Shown: piece after piece, positions 42,295-51,122 of the stretch
How the letters are laid out: every line of letters starts with the position of its first letter
How positions within the stretch are numbered: position 1 is the stretch's first letter
Source: a virus
IMG/VR virus record: IMGVR_UViG_3300034111_001673
Span: 1-58,855 of that record
Length of the DNA: 58,855 bases
Direction: 5' to 3' (one strand)
Made by a program: the position numbers and the translations under genes
The notes under the pieces: generated by a model
What the model was told of the DNA's origin: nothing
Databases searched by the model: none
The model's input: the letters and a program-made list of their open reading frames with translations, nothing else

Positions 42295-42702
42295 TTAATT
42301 TTCTTGTCCTATATCAGAATAAAAAACATGTATTTCCAAAACAGCATCGCCGTTTAACAACTCTTCTCCATCATTTACTAAAGTTAAAGGGTAACCTAAT
42401 ACGGATTTATATGGTTTAGGATTGCAGTTATTGACGTTGATTAAGATAAATTGATCTTCTAAAATGTCTAAAAAATCAATGGTATTTACTTCACCAAAAA
42501 CAAGTTCACCAAGCATTACTTTTAAGATTGCCCCTTGACACTTGTAAGGCACAAGATTTTTTAATTTTCTTATGCCGATTCTATGAGGAATGATACAGTT
42601 TAAAATCGTTGTATCTAAAATAACAAAAGGCTCTTCTTTTAAAGATAATAATTCATCAGGAGTTATAATCTTTTTTTCATATCCAAAATTTACTATTGTC
42701 AT
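42295..42702 (-). CDS. Hypothetical protein of the fibre operon
   Basis: The 135 residues are strand-rich (ITPDELLSLKEEPFVILDTT; DAVLEIHVFYSD). It starts two bases after the fibre gene. It may be a fibre chaperone or decoration protein; no family is recognised. Confidence 0.55.
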   Translation of the reverse strand: MTIVNFGYEKKIITPDELLSLKEEPFVILDTTILNCIIPHRIGIRKLKNLVPYKCQGAILKVMLGELVFGEVNTIDFLDILEDQFILINVNNCNPKPYKSVLGYPLTLVNDGEELLNGDAVLEIHVFYSDIGQEN

Positions 42703-42704
42703 AT

Positions 42705-44183
42705 TTACCTTTTAAGTTTTTTTAATTTTCTTTCAAGAATATCTACACGTTTTAAGGTGTTTTTTAATACTACCATTGATAATTCAAAAAGTTTATTTTT
42801 GGTAACTGACGGGCAGGTTTCAAAAGTGCCGTAAGCAAACCCGTTGCCCGGTAGTTTTTCAGAGCAGGAAATAATTAACCGCTTTGGGGTAGTTTTTAAA
42901 ATCTCTACTTCAACTGATTTATTAAGTAAAATTAACTGTAGTTTACTCCCTTCAATGTTGGTTAATTTTTCTTTAAATACCAATTCATAGCTACATTCCG
43001 TTATCGGTTTAATTAGGCAAGACTGTAATATGTTAGGGACAAAACTTTTGTCCTCTACGACATAATCAGGTAAAATCTCTTTTAAAGGTTCGGCAATAAC
43101 CCCAAAAGTTACCCCCTCACCATTTTTAATTTTATCTTTATAACTGTATTTAAAGAAAGGTATTTTACTAAATATCTTTAACGCTTCCTCTTCTATATCT
43201 TTGCTTGAAGATTCAATATTTTTGGTTTTAATAGAAGAAACGGAATCAAACTCGGAAGCTTTGACTCTATTATTGCAGTTAATTGAATAAGGATTCTGCC
43301 CTGATGCTGTTCCCGTGTTGCCGCTTGAATTAAGGTAACCGTAACTCCCGCTGTAAGGTTTATAATTGCCTGAGTCGTTGATATTGAGTGCATAGTTATA
43401 ATTAATAACCTGTGCATTATTAGCCATAGAATAGATAGCCCCGAACTGACTACCTGAATTATAACCAAAAGTAAGAGTATCTATTCCATTTGTTGGTGCA
43501 TAAAACTGAAATTCATAACCAGCTCCATTACCAGTATTAGCCCTATTCATTCGGAGTTTCATGGTTTGATTAGCACTATTAGGAATAGTTAAATCAAAAT
43601 CAAAGCTTGCAGCAGTACTTCCGGTAGCGGTATAATTAAAAATCTGATTTGTAGTTTTATTAATCACATTGCTTAAAGAAGTATTGATAGGTGTTCCTGT
43701 TACTCCTGACCCCGTAATATCACCTAATAAAGAAACAGTATTGACCGGTAAAACAGAGTTTACGTACTCTACTACGAATATCTTGTTAGCGGCGTCTGTG
43801 TCTGCGTCAGGAGTCGCAACATTAGAGATTCTGTTATTATTAACATTTATATTTTTATAGAATAAAAATTGATCCGAACTGTTTTCATTAAAAGTCATTA
43901 AAAAACTTCCAATTATACCGGAATTTTGCTGATTTTGTTGATATTCTAGAGAACTTAAATGAAACGTCCCATTAATATTACTAGAGTCAGAAAAAAAACC
44001 TGCTCTATATCCCTTCTCCTGAATATTGAGTAGATCGAGGTCTAAATTAATGACATTAGATTCTATCGGTAATATATTTTCTAATCTCAAAATTCCATTA
44101 GGATATTCAAATAAAAATCTTTGTGTATCTCCTAAGATTTTTAAATTCGGTTTTATACCTCCGACAATTACAGTGGTTGCCAT
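42705..44183 (-). CDS. Tail fibre/spike with S74-type C-terminal chaperone
   Basis: The 492 residues have a strand-rich body with N/G/S repeats. A C-terminal intramolecular chaperone domain follows: SVSSIKTKNIESS, then PFFKYSYKDK and VTFGVIAEPLKEILPDYVV. It ends in a helical tail (LKNTLKRVDILERKLKKLKR). This domain trimerises and then usually cleaves itself from the fibre. The protein is a likely receptor-binding fibre. Confidence 0.75.
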   Translation of the reverse strand: MATTVIVGGIKPNLKILGDTQRFLFEYPNGILRLENILPIESNVINLDLDLLNIQEKGYRAGFFSDSSNINGTFHLSSLEYQQNQQNSGIIGSFLMTFNENSSDQFLFYKNINVNNNRISNVATPDADTDAANKIFVVEYVNSVLPVNTVSLLGDITGSGVTGTPINTSLSNVINKTTNQIFNYTATGSTAASFDFDLTIPNSANQTMKLRMNRANTGNGAGYEFQFYAPTNGIDTLTFGYNSGSQFGAIYSMANNAQVINYNYALNINDSGNYKPYSGSYGYLNSSGNTGTASGQNPYSINCNNRVKASEFDSVSSIKTKNIESSSKDIEEEALKIFSKIPFFKYSYKDKIKNGEGVTFGVIAEPLKEILPDYVVEDKSFVPNILQSCLIKPITECSYELVFKEKLTNIEGSKLQLILLNKSVEVEILKTTPKRLIISCSEKLPGNGFAYGTFETCPSVTKNKLFELSMVVLKNTLKRVDILERKLKKLKR

Positions 44184-44353
44184 ATTACCTCCGTATCATC
44201 GTTTAATAAATCCCAACATATTTGCAATGATTTATCTTCTACGTAACTTTCATCGCTAAGAGTCTGCCACGTTACTCCATCATAATACTCGAGCTTAACA
44301 ATTTGCTGAGCTTGTGGTTTTTGTTTTGTTAATATTCTTTTATTTTTGCTCAT
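44168..44353 (-). CDS. Short fibre-anchor-like protein
   Basis: The 61 residues are basic at the N-terminus and contain YYDGVTWQTLSDESYVED. This aligns with the DGINWFTLATEDWVLNN part of the 237-residue protein (44355-45065). It may be a truncated fibre N-terminal module. It overlaps the next fibre gene by 16 bases. Confidence 0.5.
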   Translation of the reverse strand: MSKNKRILTKQKPQAQQIVKLEYYDGVTWQTLSDESYVEDKSLQICWDLLNDDTEVIWQPL

Positions 44354-44354
44354 T

Positions 44355-45065
44355 TTAAATTTCTGTATTAAATCTTAAAGTACCGGGTAATGGATTGTTA
44401 GGACGCTCGGATGTAGAGCCGCCAGGCATTGTAATACCTGCATTACCTGGTATAATAGGATTAGGTGCAATGCTAATTGTGGCTATGTTATTATTTACAG
44501 TAACTATTATTTGATTAGCGCTGCCCTCAATGCTTACAATATTGTTTTCCGATAATTCGGCAAAAACAATGTTATCCGTACCGACAGTTGCAACGGCTCC
44601 GGTAAGCATCCAAGCAGTTACGGCATTTACTGTTCCGCTAATTATGTTAATTACATCACCTCTAACCATTTGAGACGGAGAATCAAAGTCGGCAGCTCTT
44701 GTTAATACCCAGTTAGTTGTAGTAGAACCGATATTAGTTACTATATATATTCCGTTTTGCAAAGCAGCTGTCTGATCTTTAACTAGGACTCTATTACCTT
44801 CAGCTAAAGCAACTCCATCAATAACAAGTGCGGTTTGCGTTCCTGAATTAGTTAAAGTAGCTCCCGTCCCATTAGTACCATTTGCATAAATAGCTGTTAA
44901 ATTACTAATAGTTCCTACTAAACAGGCAGGTATCGTAGCAATGTTATTTAACACCCAATCTTCAGTTGCTAAAGTAAACCAGTTTATTCCATCGGTAAAT
45001 TCAGGTTTTCCGGTAGGTGTCGGTAATGGCGCTTTTAGGTTATGGTCATTTAAGTTATTGCTCAT
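44355..45065 (-). CDS. Tail-fibre-like virion protein
   Basis: About 236 residues start at the ATG at 45065, preceded by AAAGAGAAA. An ATG at 45101 would add a basic head, and there is no strong reason to prefer it. The N-terminal DGINWFTLATEDWVLNN module and a strand-rich body are followed by a C-terminus (APNPIIPGNAGITMPGGS .. RPNNPLPGTLRFNTE). That C-terminus is shared with the 623-residue fibre upstream. Confidence 0.6.
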   Translation of the reverse strand: MSNNLNDHNLKAPLPTPTGKPEFTDGINWFTLATEDWVLNNIATIPACLVGTISNLTAIYANGTNGTGATLTNSGTQTALVIDGVALAEGNRVLVKDQTAALQNGIYIVTNIGSTTTNWVLTRAADFDSPSQMVRGDVINIISGTVNAVTAWMLTGAVATVGTDNIVFAELSENNIVSIEGSANQIIVTVNNNIATISIAPNPIIPGNAGITMPGGSTSERPNNPLPGTLRFNTEI

Positions 45066-45105
45066 GTTTTCTCTTTTATTTTTCTTAATAAATTTTACCA
45101 TAAAA

Positions 45106-46977
45106 TCAAAGTGAAGTGTTAAACCTGATCATTCCAGGAATTAGCGCATTCGGTCTTTGCATGCTGTTACCTGCCGGCATAGTCATTGAGCTGTTACCGG
45201 TAAATACCGGATTAGGTTTAAACGTAGTAACAATCGGCATACTTAATAAGCCACCACCGCTTACGTCTCCCTGCAGAGTTAATCCGGTATTTAAAAGGGT
45301 GTTTAAATAGGCTTGAGCTTCGTTTGCGCTGTTTGCTGCGTTATCAGCGGAAATGTTAGCGTTAGAAGCAGAAGCAGCGGCATTTGAGGAAGAATTTGCG
45401 GCACTATTTGCCGACTGCTGAGCATCAGAAGCCGAACTTGATGCACTAGTTGCTGAAATTCCCGCAGCTAAAGCAGAAACAGTAGCTGCAGCAGCGGCAG
45501 CCGTAGCTTCTACCGCTGACCCTGATGCTTCTACTGCCGCCGCCGATGCTTCTACTGCCGCCGCCGTAGCCTCTGCTGCTGCTGCCGTAGCTTCTGCCGC
45601 CGCAGCCGTAGCTTCTACCGCTGACCCTGATGCCTCTGCTGCTGACGCTGCTGCTTCTTCTGCTGATAACGCCGCCTCCTCTGCTGATGTCGCCGCTTGC
45701 TCTGCATACTGCTGGCATTGCTGCTCTATTTCTTCTAACTGCTGAATAGTTGCATAATCCTCGCCGGCAATTGCAATTGCAAAAGCTCCGCCGGCAACAA
45801 TCTTGGCCATTCCTATCCCTAGTTCCTCTAAAACCTGTGCTTCAGGTAAATTGACATTCGGAGTTTTTATTATGTAAGTAGCATCGGTTGGAGCAAGGTT
45901 TAATTGGACTTCTACCGGTCTATTTGCTGCGTCCCCTTGCCAGACCCTCCCATCAGTTAAGGAGGGTAGATTTGCAATATTTATAGTTTGCCGTGCTTCC
46001 GGCACGTTATTTAAACCACCCATCAATAGTTGATTCTCTAGGATGGTAGCTGCTACGATCGCTCCTGTTCCTGCGCTGCTTGTCTGCATCCAGGAACCGC
46101 TAGGGAGATTTGATAGAAATTGTGAACCCGGCATTAATGTTTGTAGTACGCTGTTACCTTTTCCAAGAATAAAATTAGCGCTAAAAAACCTGAAATTAAT
46201 TAAGGCAATATCTCCTTCTAACACTAATAAGGCATCAGATTCTTCCGGTCTGTTGCTATCAGTGCCGTGCCAGATTTTACCTCCTGAAATTGTAATAGGG
46301 TTAATCGGATCAAGAGGATTAGGCACGTTAATGCTTGTAGTTCCTAAATTTGGTAGGTTATCAATGGTAATGGTTTGCTGCGCTGTGGCAATATTTGAAC
46401 TATTACCTATAAATAATTGACCTGAAGGCAAGGCGGTACTTAAATAATCTTCTCCAGGGATAGCAATTTGTATAACACCGTCATTGTTCTTCATTAAACC
46501 ATTATTTAGCTGATTTAAGGCTTGAGCGTTTGGAAGATCGATACTTGGTTGCTGCAAGATATATGTAGCATCCTTTGGTGCTGATCCTCCGCTGGCATCG
46601 ATAAACGATAGAATACCATTGCCATTTGTTGCTAGTACTTGCCCGTCAGTTCCATCCTGCAGCGGTAATCTCCAGATGGTGTTCCCGGTTAGATTACCGG
46701 CGGTAAAGCCGACATAATAATCATTAGAAGGATTACTCCATTTTAGCCTATTAGTAATAATATCTTCAGTATTAGTGATGCTCGCAGAGTTAATACCGGT
46801 TGCATATATTGTATAAAGCTCAGCAGTACCGCCGGTAATAACAGGAGACAAAATACTTTCAAAACTAGCCTCTTTTGCATATAAATAGTTAATTGGAGTG
46901 AGTCCTTCACCTCTATTAGCTAGCGCTATAAAAGCTGCTTTTTCTCTATCAAAACCCGGATTAAAATTATTAGCCAT
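45106..46977 (-). CDS. Long tail fibre with alanine-rich coiled-coil stalk
   Basis: The 623 residues start with two related modules (DATYILQQPSIDLPNAQAL and DATYIIKTPNVNLPEAQVL). An alanine/serine heptad stalk of about 125 residues follows (SAEEAAASAAEASGS..). The C-terminal knob is shared with the 236-residue protein (MTMPAGNSMQRPN..PGMIRFNT). The repeated coiled-coil stalk with a terminal tip is typical of a trimeric fibre. Confidence 0.75.
   Translation of the reverse strand: MANNFNPGFDREKAAFIALANRGEGLTPINYLYAKEASFESILSPVITGGTAELYTIYATGINSASITNTEDIITNRLKWSNPSNDYYVGFTAGNLTGNTIWRLPLQDGTDGQVLATNGNGILSFIDASGGSAPKDATYILQQPSIDLPNAQALNQLNNGLMKNNDGVIQIAIPGEDYLSTALPSGQLFIGNSSNIATAQQTITIDNLPNLGTTSINVPNPLDPINPITISGGKIWHGTDSNRPEESDALLVLEGDIALINFRFFSANFILGKGNSVLQTLMPGSQFLSNLPSGSWMQTSSAGTGAIVAATILENQLLMGGLNNVPEARQTINIANLPSLTDGRVWQGDAANRPVEVQLNLAPTDATYIIKTPNVNLPEAQVLEELGIGMAKIVAGGAFAIAIAGEDYATIQQLEEIEQQCQQYAEQAATSAEEAALSAEEAAASAAEASGSAVEATAAAAEATAAAAEATAAAVEASAAAVEASGSAVEATAAAAAATVSALAAGISATSASSSASDAQQSANSAANSSSNAAASASNANISADNAANSANEAQAYLNTLLNTGLTLQGDVSGGGLLSMPIVTTFKPNPVFTGNSSMTMPAGNSMQRPNALIPGMIRFNTSL
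45430..45690 (-). repeat. 21-bp degenerate repeats encoding alanine-rich heptads
   Basis: The stalk repeats a seven-codon pattern of A-A-E/V-A-T/S-A-A. The triplets GCC, GCT and GCA alternate so the DNA is imperfectly repeated at about 21 bases. Slippage could change stalk length. Confidence 0.75.
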
Positions 46978-46981
46978 TACT

Positions 46982-47422
46982 TTAGAACTTAATTTGGTGC
47001 AACGATTCCAAACGCTCTCGTGCGTCTATATTGCTAACACTCTGACCGGCAAAATCAGGTAAAACAGGAGGTATATCATCACTTGTAAAGTTGATATCTT
47101 CTAAAATAACAGGCGAGCTATTACCAGTTGCCTCAGGGCCTTGCGGGGTCTCTATCCCAAATGGGCGAGGATTTTGTACGGCTTTCGGATCACCTTTTAT
47201 TTGCGGTGGTCTATTCTGCTCGTTTGGCTCATCAACAAAAGGACGCCCGACTATTGCTCCTGTCCAGACTAACTGATTCCCTCGCCATTCATATTGTTTA
47301 ACTAAATCAGACCTGCTAAAAGGAAACCCTGAATAATCACAAGTTCCAATAGGTTCAATTACGTCCTTTCTAACGTAATCTCCCATTTGCGTATTTACAG
47401 GGATAACTTTTAAGCTAGTCAC
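46982..47422 (-). CDS. Hypothetical virion protein
   Basis: The 146 residues include PIGTCDYSGFPFSRSDLVKQ and YEWRGNQLVWTGAIVG. They are proline/aspartate-rich with no membrane part. It overlaps the next gene (47415) by eight bases. It is probably a small neck/tail component. Confidence 0.55.
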   Translation of the reverse strand: MTSLKVIPVNTQMGDYVRKDVIEPIGTCDYSGFPFSRSDLVKQYEWRGNQLVWTGAIVGRPFVDEPNEQNRPPQIKGDPKAVQNPRPFGIETPQGPEATGNSSPVILEDINFTSDDIPPVLPDFAGQSVSNIDARERLESLHQIKF

Positions 47423-48485
47423 TATACACCTCCAGTTTAAGCGGTACTTCCGTTGTATTATTAATCACTGCTGGATTTAAAGTTTCCTGATATCTAATTT
47501 TTAAGCCTTCTTCTTTTTCAGGAGCGTATTGTGCTGCTAGCATGCTAGCGAGTCCGTATATTAGAGGAGTATAAAAATATGATGGGATATCTATACTTTG
47601 CGTGTAATTCTCTAGCGTTTCTATACTACTTTGACCGCTATACATTATTAAATTATACATTGGAGCAGCAGTCTGCCAAATGTAGAGGGATGGAGTCCGC
47701 TGGTAATCAACGTAGTAAATAGTAGGTCTACCGATTTGTGATTTGTTGGGATAGGTTAAATATTCATATCTGGATACCTCGCTCATTGTAGTATCCTGGC
47801 TTATACTATTAAAATAAAGCTCTTCAATATCGAGTGTGTATCCTCCTGTTTCTTTAATTCTATATGCCCTTGCATAAATTGGATCAGGTACATAAAACCA
47901 TGAAATTACATGTGCTTGATATGGATATAATGGAGGAGGGGTAAAAACAGGAAACCAATTTATCGTATCCTGTGATGCTTCTAAAACTAAGCTATATGGA
48001 CGATTAGAAACATAACTTTGAATGCCGATAATGCTGATTTGCTTTGTTACCCCTAAACCGTAATCATAAGAAATATTGCCGTTTTGAACGTCTTGTGTAC
48101 ATCTTGTCAGTGGATTACCATCAAAAGCATAAGCAGCAATTCCTCCGCCGTTTCCATCATAAGTATTTGCGGTATTTGATTGCGGTGTTCCATTTAATTG
48201 TCTTACGTTGCTTCTTAAGAATACCTGAAATATTTTAGTAATGTTACTCGGCAGAGGGTAGGATGCTTGTCCTGGAGTTAAAAAAACAGGATTTAGCTTT
48301 AATGTCCATAAGTTGACGTTAGAGTTAGCCCAATCACTTAAAATAAAATTAATAATATTAAGTGCTGAATTATATTGCTCGGCAGTTACCATGCTAAGAG
48401 GCATGCCGATTAACTCATAAGCCTTTCTGATAATCAGCTCTCCTTTTATGCTATTAAAACTATAACTTCCACTAGTTGCCGGCAT
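47415..48485 (-). CDS. Neck/tail tubular-like protein with inserted discoidin-like domain
   Basis: The 356 residues start with an adaptor-type fold (IIRKAYELIGMPLSMVTAEQ, then NFILSDWANSNVNLWTL). The domain is interrupted at about residues 105-230 by an F5/8 type C-like insert: AYAFDGNPLTRCTQ, ISYDYGLG, SLVLEASQDTINWFPV, AYRIKETGGYTLDIEELYFN. The adaptor then resumes (TPSLYIWQTAAPMYN). The insert may bind glycan or lipid. Confidence 0.7.
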   Translation of the reverse strand: MPATSGSYSFNSIKGELIIRKAYELIGMPLSMVTAEQYNSALNIINFILSDWANSNVNLWTLKLNPVFLTPGQASYPLPSNITKIFQVFLRSNVRQLNGTPQSNTANTYDGNGGGIAAYAFDGNPLTRCTQDVQNGNISYDYGLGVTKQISIIGIQSYVSNRPYSLVLEASQDTINWFPVFTPPPLYPYQAHVISWFYVPDPIYARAYRIKETGGYTLDIEELYFNSISQDTTMSEVSRYEYLTYPNKSQIGRPTIYYVDYQRTPSLYIWQTAAPMYNLIMYSGQSSIETLENYTQSIDIPSYFYTPLIYGLASMLAAQYAPEKEEGLKIRYQETLNPAVINNTTEVPLKLEVYSD

Positions 48486-48502
48486 TTTATCTTCCTTTTT
48501 AG

Positions 48503-49168
48503 TTACAATTGTAGGAATTGAGCTTTAAGAACTGAATTACTTGCATTAGGGCCAATTTTAATGAGCAAATTGGAAGCTAAAGAATTATACTGTATTAATG
48601 TAGATGCCGTAGCAGTGGCGGCTGGAGGTGCAAAATTACCATTAGCGGCGGCGGTTAAATCATCGTATTTCCCTAGACCTAAATTATTCTTTAGCGATAA
48701 AAATACCTGATAAGTAGCAGGATTAACTGTTGCTGCTACGATATTTAAGGCATAGCTTATAGAAGAAGTATTGGTCTTAGCGGTATTTAATAGAATCATT
48801 GGAAAATACCCAACAGAAGCAACGCCGACTTGAAGGGTAGAGACTGTAGTACTGTTTGGAATTATCTGCACCACACTATCAAAGCAGTTGACACTTGTAA
48901 CTGTTGTGTTATTTGGTCCAGTTAAGGTTTCACTAATAAAAACCCCATTCTGATAACCGGTAATAAGAAAATTAATACCGGAAAGATTTGCCACTGAATT
49001 AAGAGTAATTCTTGGAACAATACCGAAATCAATAAAATTAACTATTCTTGTGGTTTTGTTAACATAAGAACCATTCAACAGCAGCGGAGTATTTGCGGTT
49101 AGTGTTTGAAAAAGCGATATTCCGTTTGCTATGGGAGCAGGCCAATTATATTCATAAAATTGAGACAT
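48503..49168 (-). CDS. Hypothetical virion protein
   Basis: The 221 residues are strand-rich, T/N/S-rich (LLLNGSYVNKTTRIVNFIDF; VSVGYFPMILLNTAKT). It lies between the capsid and the neck genes. It may be a head decoration or completion protein. Confidence 0.5.
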   Translation of the reverse strand: MSQFYEYNWPAPIANGISLFQTLTANTPLLLNGSYVNKTTRIVNFIDFGIVPRITLNSVANLSGINFLITGYQNGVFISETLTGPNNTTVTSVNCFDSVVQIIPNSTTVSTLQVGVASVGYFPMILLNTAKTNTSSISYALNIVAATVNPATYQVFLSLKNNLGLGKYDDLTAAANGNFAPPAATATASTLIQYNSLASNLLIKIGPNASNSVLKAQFLQL

Positions 49169-49265
49169 AATTTATCCTTTTATTTATATTGTATGAAGCA
49201 CTAGCTAGTTATTTTTAGTTAGTGCCTCTTTTTTTAACAGATTTTTAAAACTTATCCCTGTAGGT

Positions 49266-50195
49266 TTAAGCTGTAGAACCTGTTGCGCCAATTACCCCAA
49301 GAGGAGTAAACATACCAAAAGAATAACGACCAGATGCAAGTACTGACATGGTTTCAGTTACGGGATCAGTTGTTACGTTTACTTTAAGCGGACGTCTTAC
49401 AAAATGCTTACGACTTCCCTTAACATTAGTTAATCCAAACCAGTTGCTAGGACTTGTTAAGAAATGGCTTACTTCATAACCTTGTGGAATAGCCTTCATG
49501 TTATAAAGTGCATTTACATCGTTATTAGCCGTTCCTGTTCTAAATACAGATTCAAGTAACCTGCAACCTGAGAACATTAAATCTTGTGGAAGTAGCAATC
49601 TCTCAATTTGAGCATTAATTAGCAGTCCTGCTTGATCTTTCATTTTACCTGCTAGTATTACTGCTTGTTCAACACCCACTTCACTAAAGTCGACATTAAT
49701 ATTAGCGTTGTTATTTGCCCCAACGCGATTAGAATAAACCCCGCCATCGTAAGGCTGAGAAAAGGAGCAAAGAGGTTGTCCGTTAGCCAAAGTAGCTGCC
49801 GTATTAAATGCCTGGTTAAAAGGGTTCATGGCTACTACTTCTCTGGTTTGTTCATAAGAAGTAGTAAGCGATTTAGTACCATTAAAGAACTGATCGGCAT
49901 AAAGATCATCTTCCATGGCAATATTAGTAATCTGAAAACCGAGGGCAAATTCCCGGTGGACGAATTCATAAACAAACCGCTCAGCCATGGTATCCATTTT
50001 AATAGGAGCACCTTGCGTTTTCTCAAGTGCATAGCCAGTCCCTCTAATATCAACCATCCTTTCAGTATGTTTGACAGAATTAGCCTGTTCATAGATTTTG
50101 GTATATTCCCCCTTAAACCGATCATACTGAGATTTTACCTCATAAAGACCTGGCCAAAGCAGACTTGGAATATCACCGGTTGTTATAATAGACAT
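49266..50195 (-). CDS. Major capsid protein
   Basis: The 309 residues begin MSIITTGDIPSLLWPGLYEV and contain the hallmark VYEFVHREFALGFQITNIAM (about 73-92) and DDLYADQ. A repeated G-rich tail follows. The pattern matches HK97-fold capsids of pelagiphage/podovirus type. A 44-residue ORF copying its first 20 residues starts 137 bases upstream and ends two bases before its ATG. Confidence 0.85.
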   Translation of the reverse strand: MSIITTGDIPSLLWPGLYEVKSQYDRFKGEYTKIYEQANSVKHTERMVDIRGTGYALEKTQGAPIKMDTMAERFVYEFVHREFALGFQITNIAMEDDLYADQFFNGTKSLTTSYEQTREVVAMNPFNQAFNTAATLANGQPLCSFSQPYDGGVYSNRVGANNNANINVDFSEVGVEQAVILAGKMKDQAGLLINAQIERLLLPQDLMFSGCRLLESVFRTGTANNDVNALYNMKAIPQGYEVSHFLTSPSNWFGLTNVKGSRKHFVRRPLKVNVTTDPVTETMSVLASGRYSFGMFTPLGVIGATGSTA

Positions 50196-50197
50196 AA

Positions 50198-50332
50198 TTA
50201 ATTACCTTTGTTTTTAGTTTTACTTTTCTTTACTGATCCTGCCTTAACAGGTGTTTTTTCCTTCTTTTTTTTTGGTAGATATAATCCTTCCTTTAAAAGA
50301 GACGGCATATTACCGCTTGTTATTATGGACAT
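50198..50332 (-). CDS. 44-residue capsid-N-terminus paralogue with lysine tail
   Basis: The ORF (MSIITSGNMPSLLKEGLYLP) matches the capsid start at most of its first 18 residues, then turns to a basic tail (KKKKEKTPVKAGSVKKSK). It has its own ATG and stop. The capsid ATG lies two bases after its stop. Possible roles are a capsid-arm minor protein or a DNA-binding peptide. Confidence 0.65.
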   Translation of the reverse strand: MSIITSGNMPSLLKEGLYLPKKKKEKTPVKAGSVKKSKTKNKGN

Positions 50333-50345
50333 AACCTTATGCTCC

Positions 50346-51122
50346 TCAGGCTGTTGGACCTAATACGCCGCTTGATCCGTACATATGCTTGTTAAACTTA
50401 ACTAGTAGGTTAGTAAATGGCATATCTACTCCCGGTACTAATCCTGTAGGATTTGCATTACCGGTAATTACAGGATCAATTCCAATAATTTTTACGTCTA
50501 AGGTAACTGTAGTAGCTAAAGTTGAGCCATCGAGATAGTAAACAGAACCATATACGTTGCTACCGGTACGTGGATTTTGACCACCTGCCATAGCATTAGC
50601 ATTCGTGAAGGTTATTCCTGCTACTGATAAATTGGCATTAAGACCAAACCCGGTTGCTAAAAAAGTAATTCCTGTTGCAGCTGCAAGAGAACTTGATACT
50701 TGAACTCTAAATACTGCCATTGGATCGTCATTAACATATGCAATAATACGTGTGCCAGCTTTTACCGCTCTACCGCCTGGCCAGTAATCAGACTCTACAA
50801 GTATACCGGTATTTGCATCAGTATAAGCGCAGCTTATGAACACCCCAAGGAAAGCATCTGCTTCTGCCGTTGCAATAGGTTGTACCGCTGATCCGTTTGT
50901 TGGACCTGATAACTTTTGTGGTGCTATCGTTCCTGCCATGGCAGAAAGGCCTGGAGCACTTACAAATTTAATGGGATCACCTTGAAAAATACTGTTTGGC
51001 TGCGTTGTTAAGCCGTCAGCGGATGCGTAAATAAAATATTGACCTAGTTTTTGTGTTCCGCCATTTCCTATTTGAGATTGAACTATTTGCAATCCATAAG
51101 GAGCGTTAATGCCGTTAGACAT
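50346..51122 (-). CDS. Probable head decoration/structural protein
   Basis: The 258 residues are glycine/alanine-rich with many strands (LGVFISCAYTDANTGILVES; PGGRAVKAGTRIIAYVNDDP). It lies directly before the capsid genes, as decoration proteins do. Its mRNA carries a long leader with repeats (51123-51439). Confidence 0.6.
   Translation of the reverse strand: MSNGINAPYGLQIVQSQIGNGGTQKLGQYFIYASADGLTTQPNSIFQGDPIKFVSAPGLSAMAGTIAPQKLSGPTNGSAVQPIATAEADAFLGVFISCAYTDANTGILVESDYWPGGRAVKAGTRIIAYVNDDPMAVFRVQVSSSLAAATGITFLATGFGLNANLSVAGITFTNANAMAGGQNPRTGSNVYGSVYYLDGSTLATTVTLDVKIIGIDPVITGNANPTGLVPGVDMPFTNLLVKFNKHMYGSSGVLGPTA

Noticed and set aside
45446-45718. Cysteine/glycine/arginine-rich 90-residue ORF
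   Set aside because: It is a shadow frame of the alanine-rich fibre repeats.
49665-50201. 178-residue plus-strand ORF opposite the capsid gene
   Set aside because: It is an antisense shadow of the capsid gene; the composition is not protein-like.
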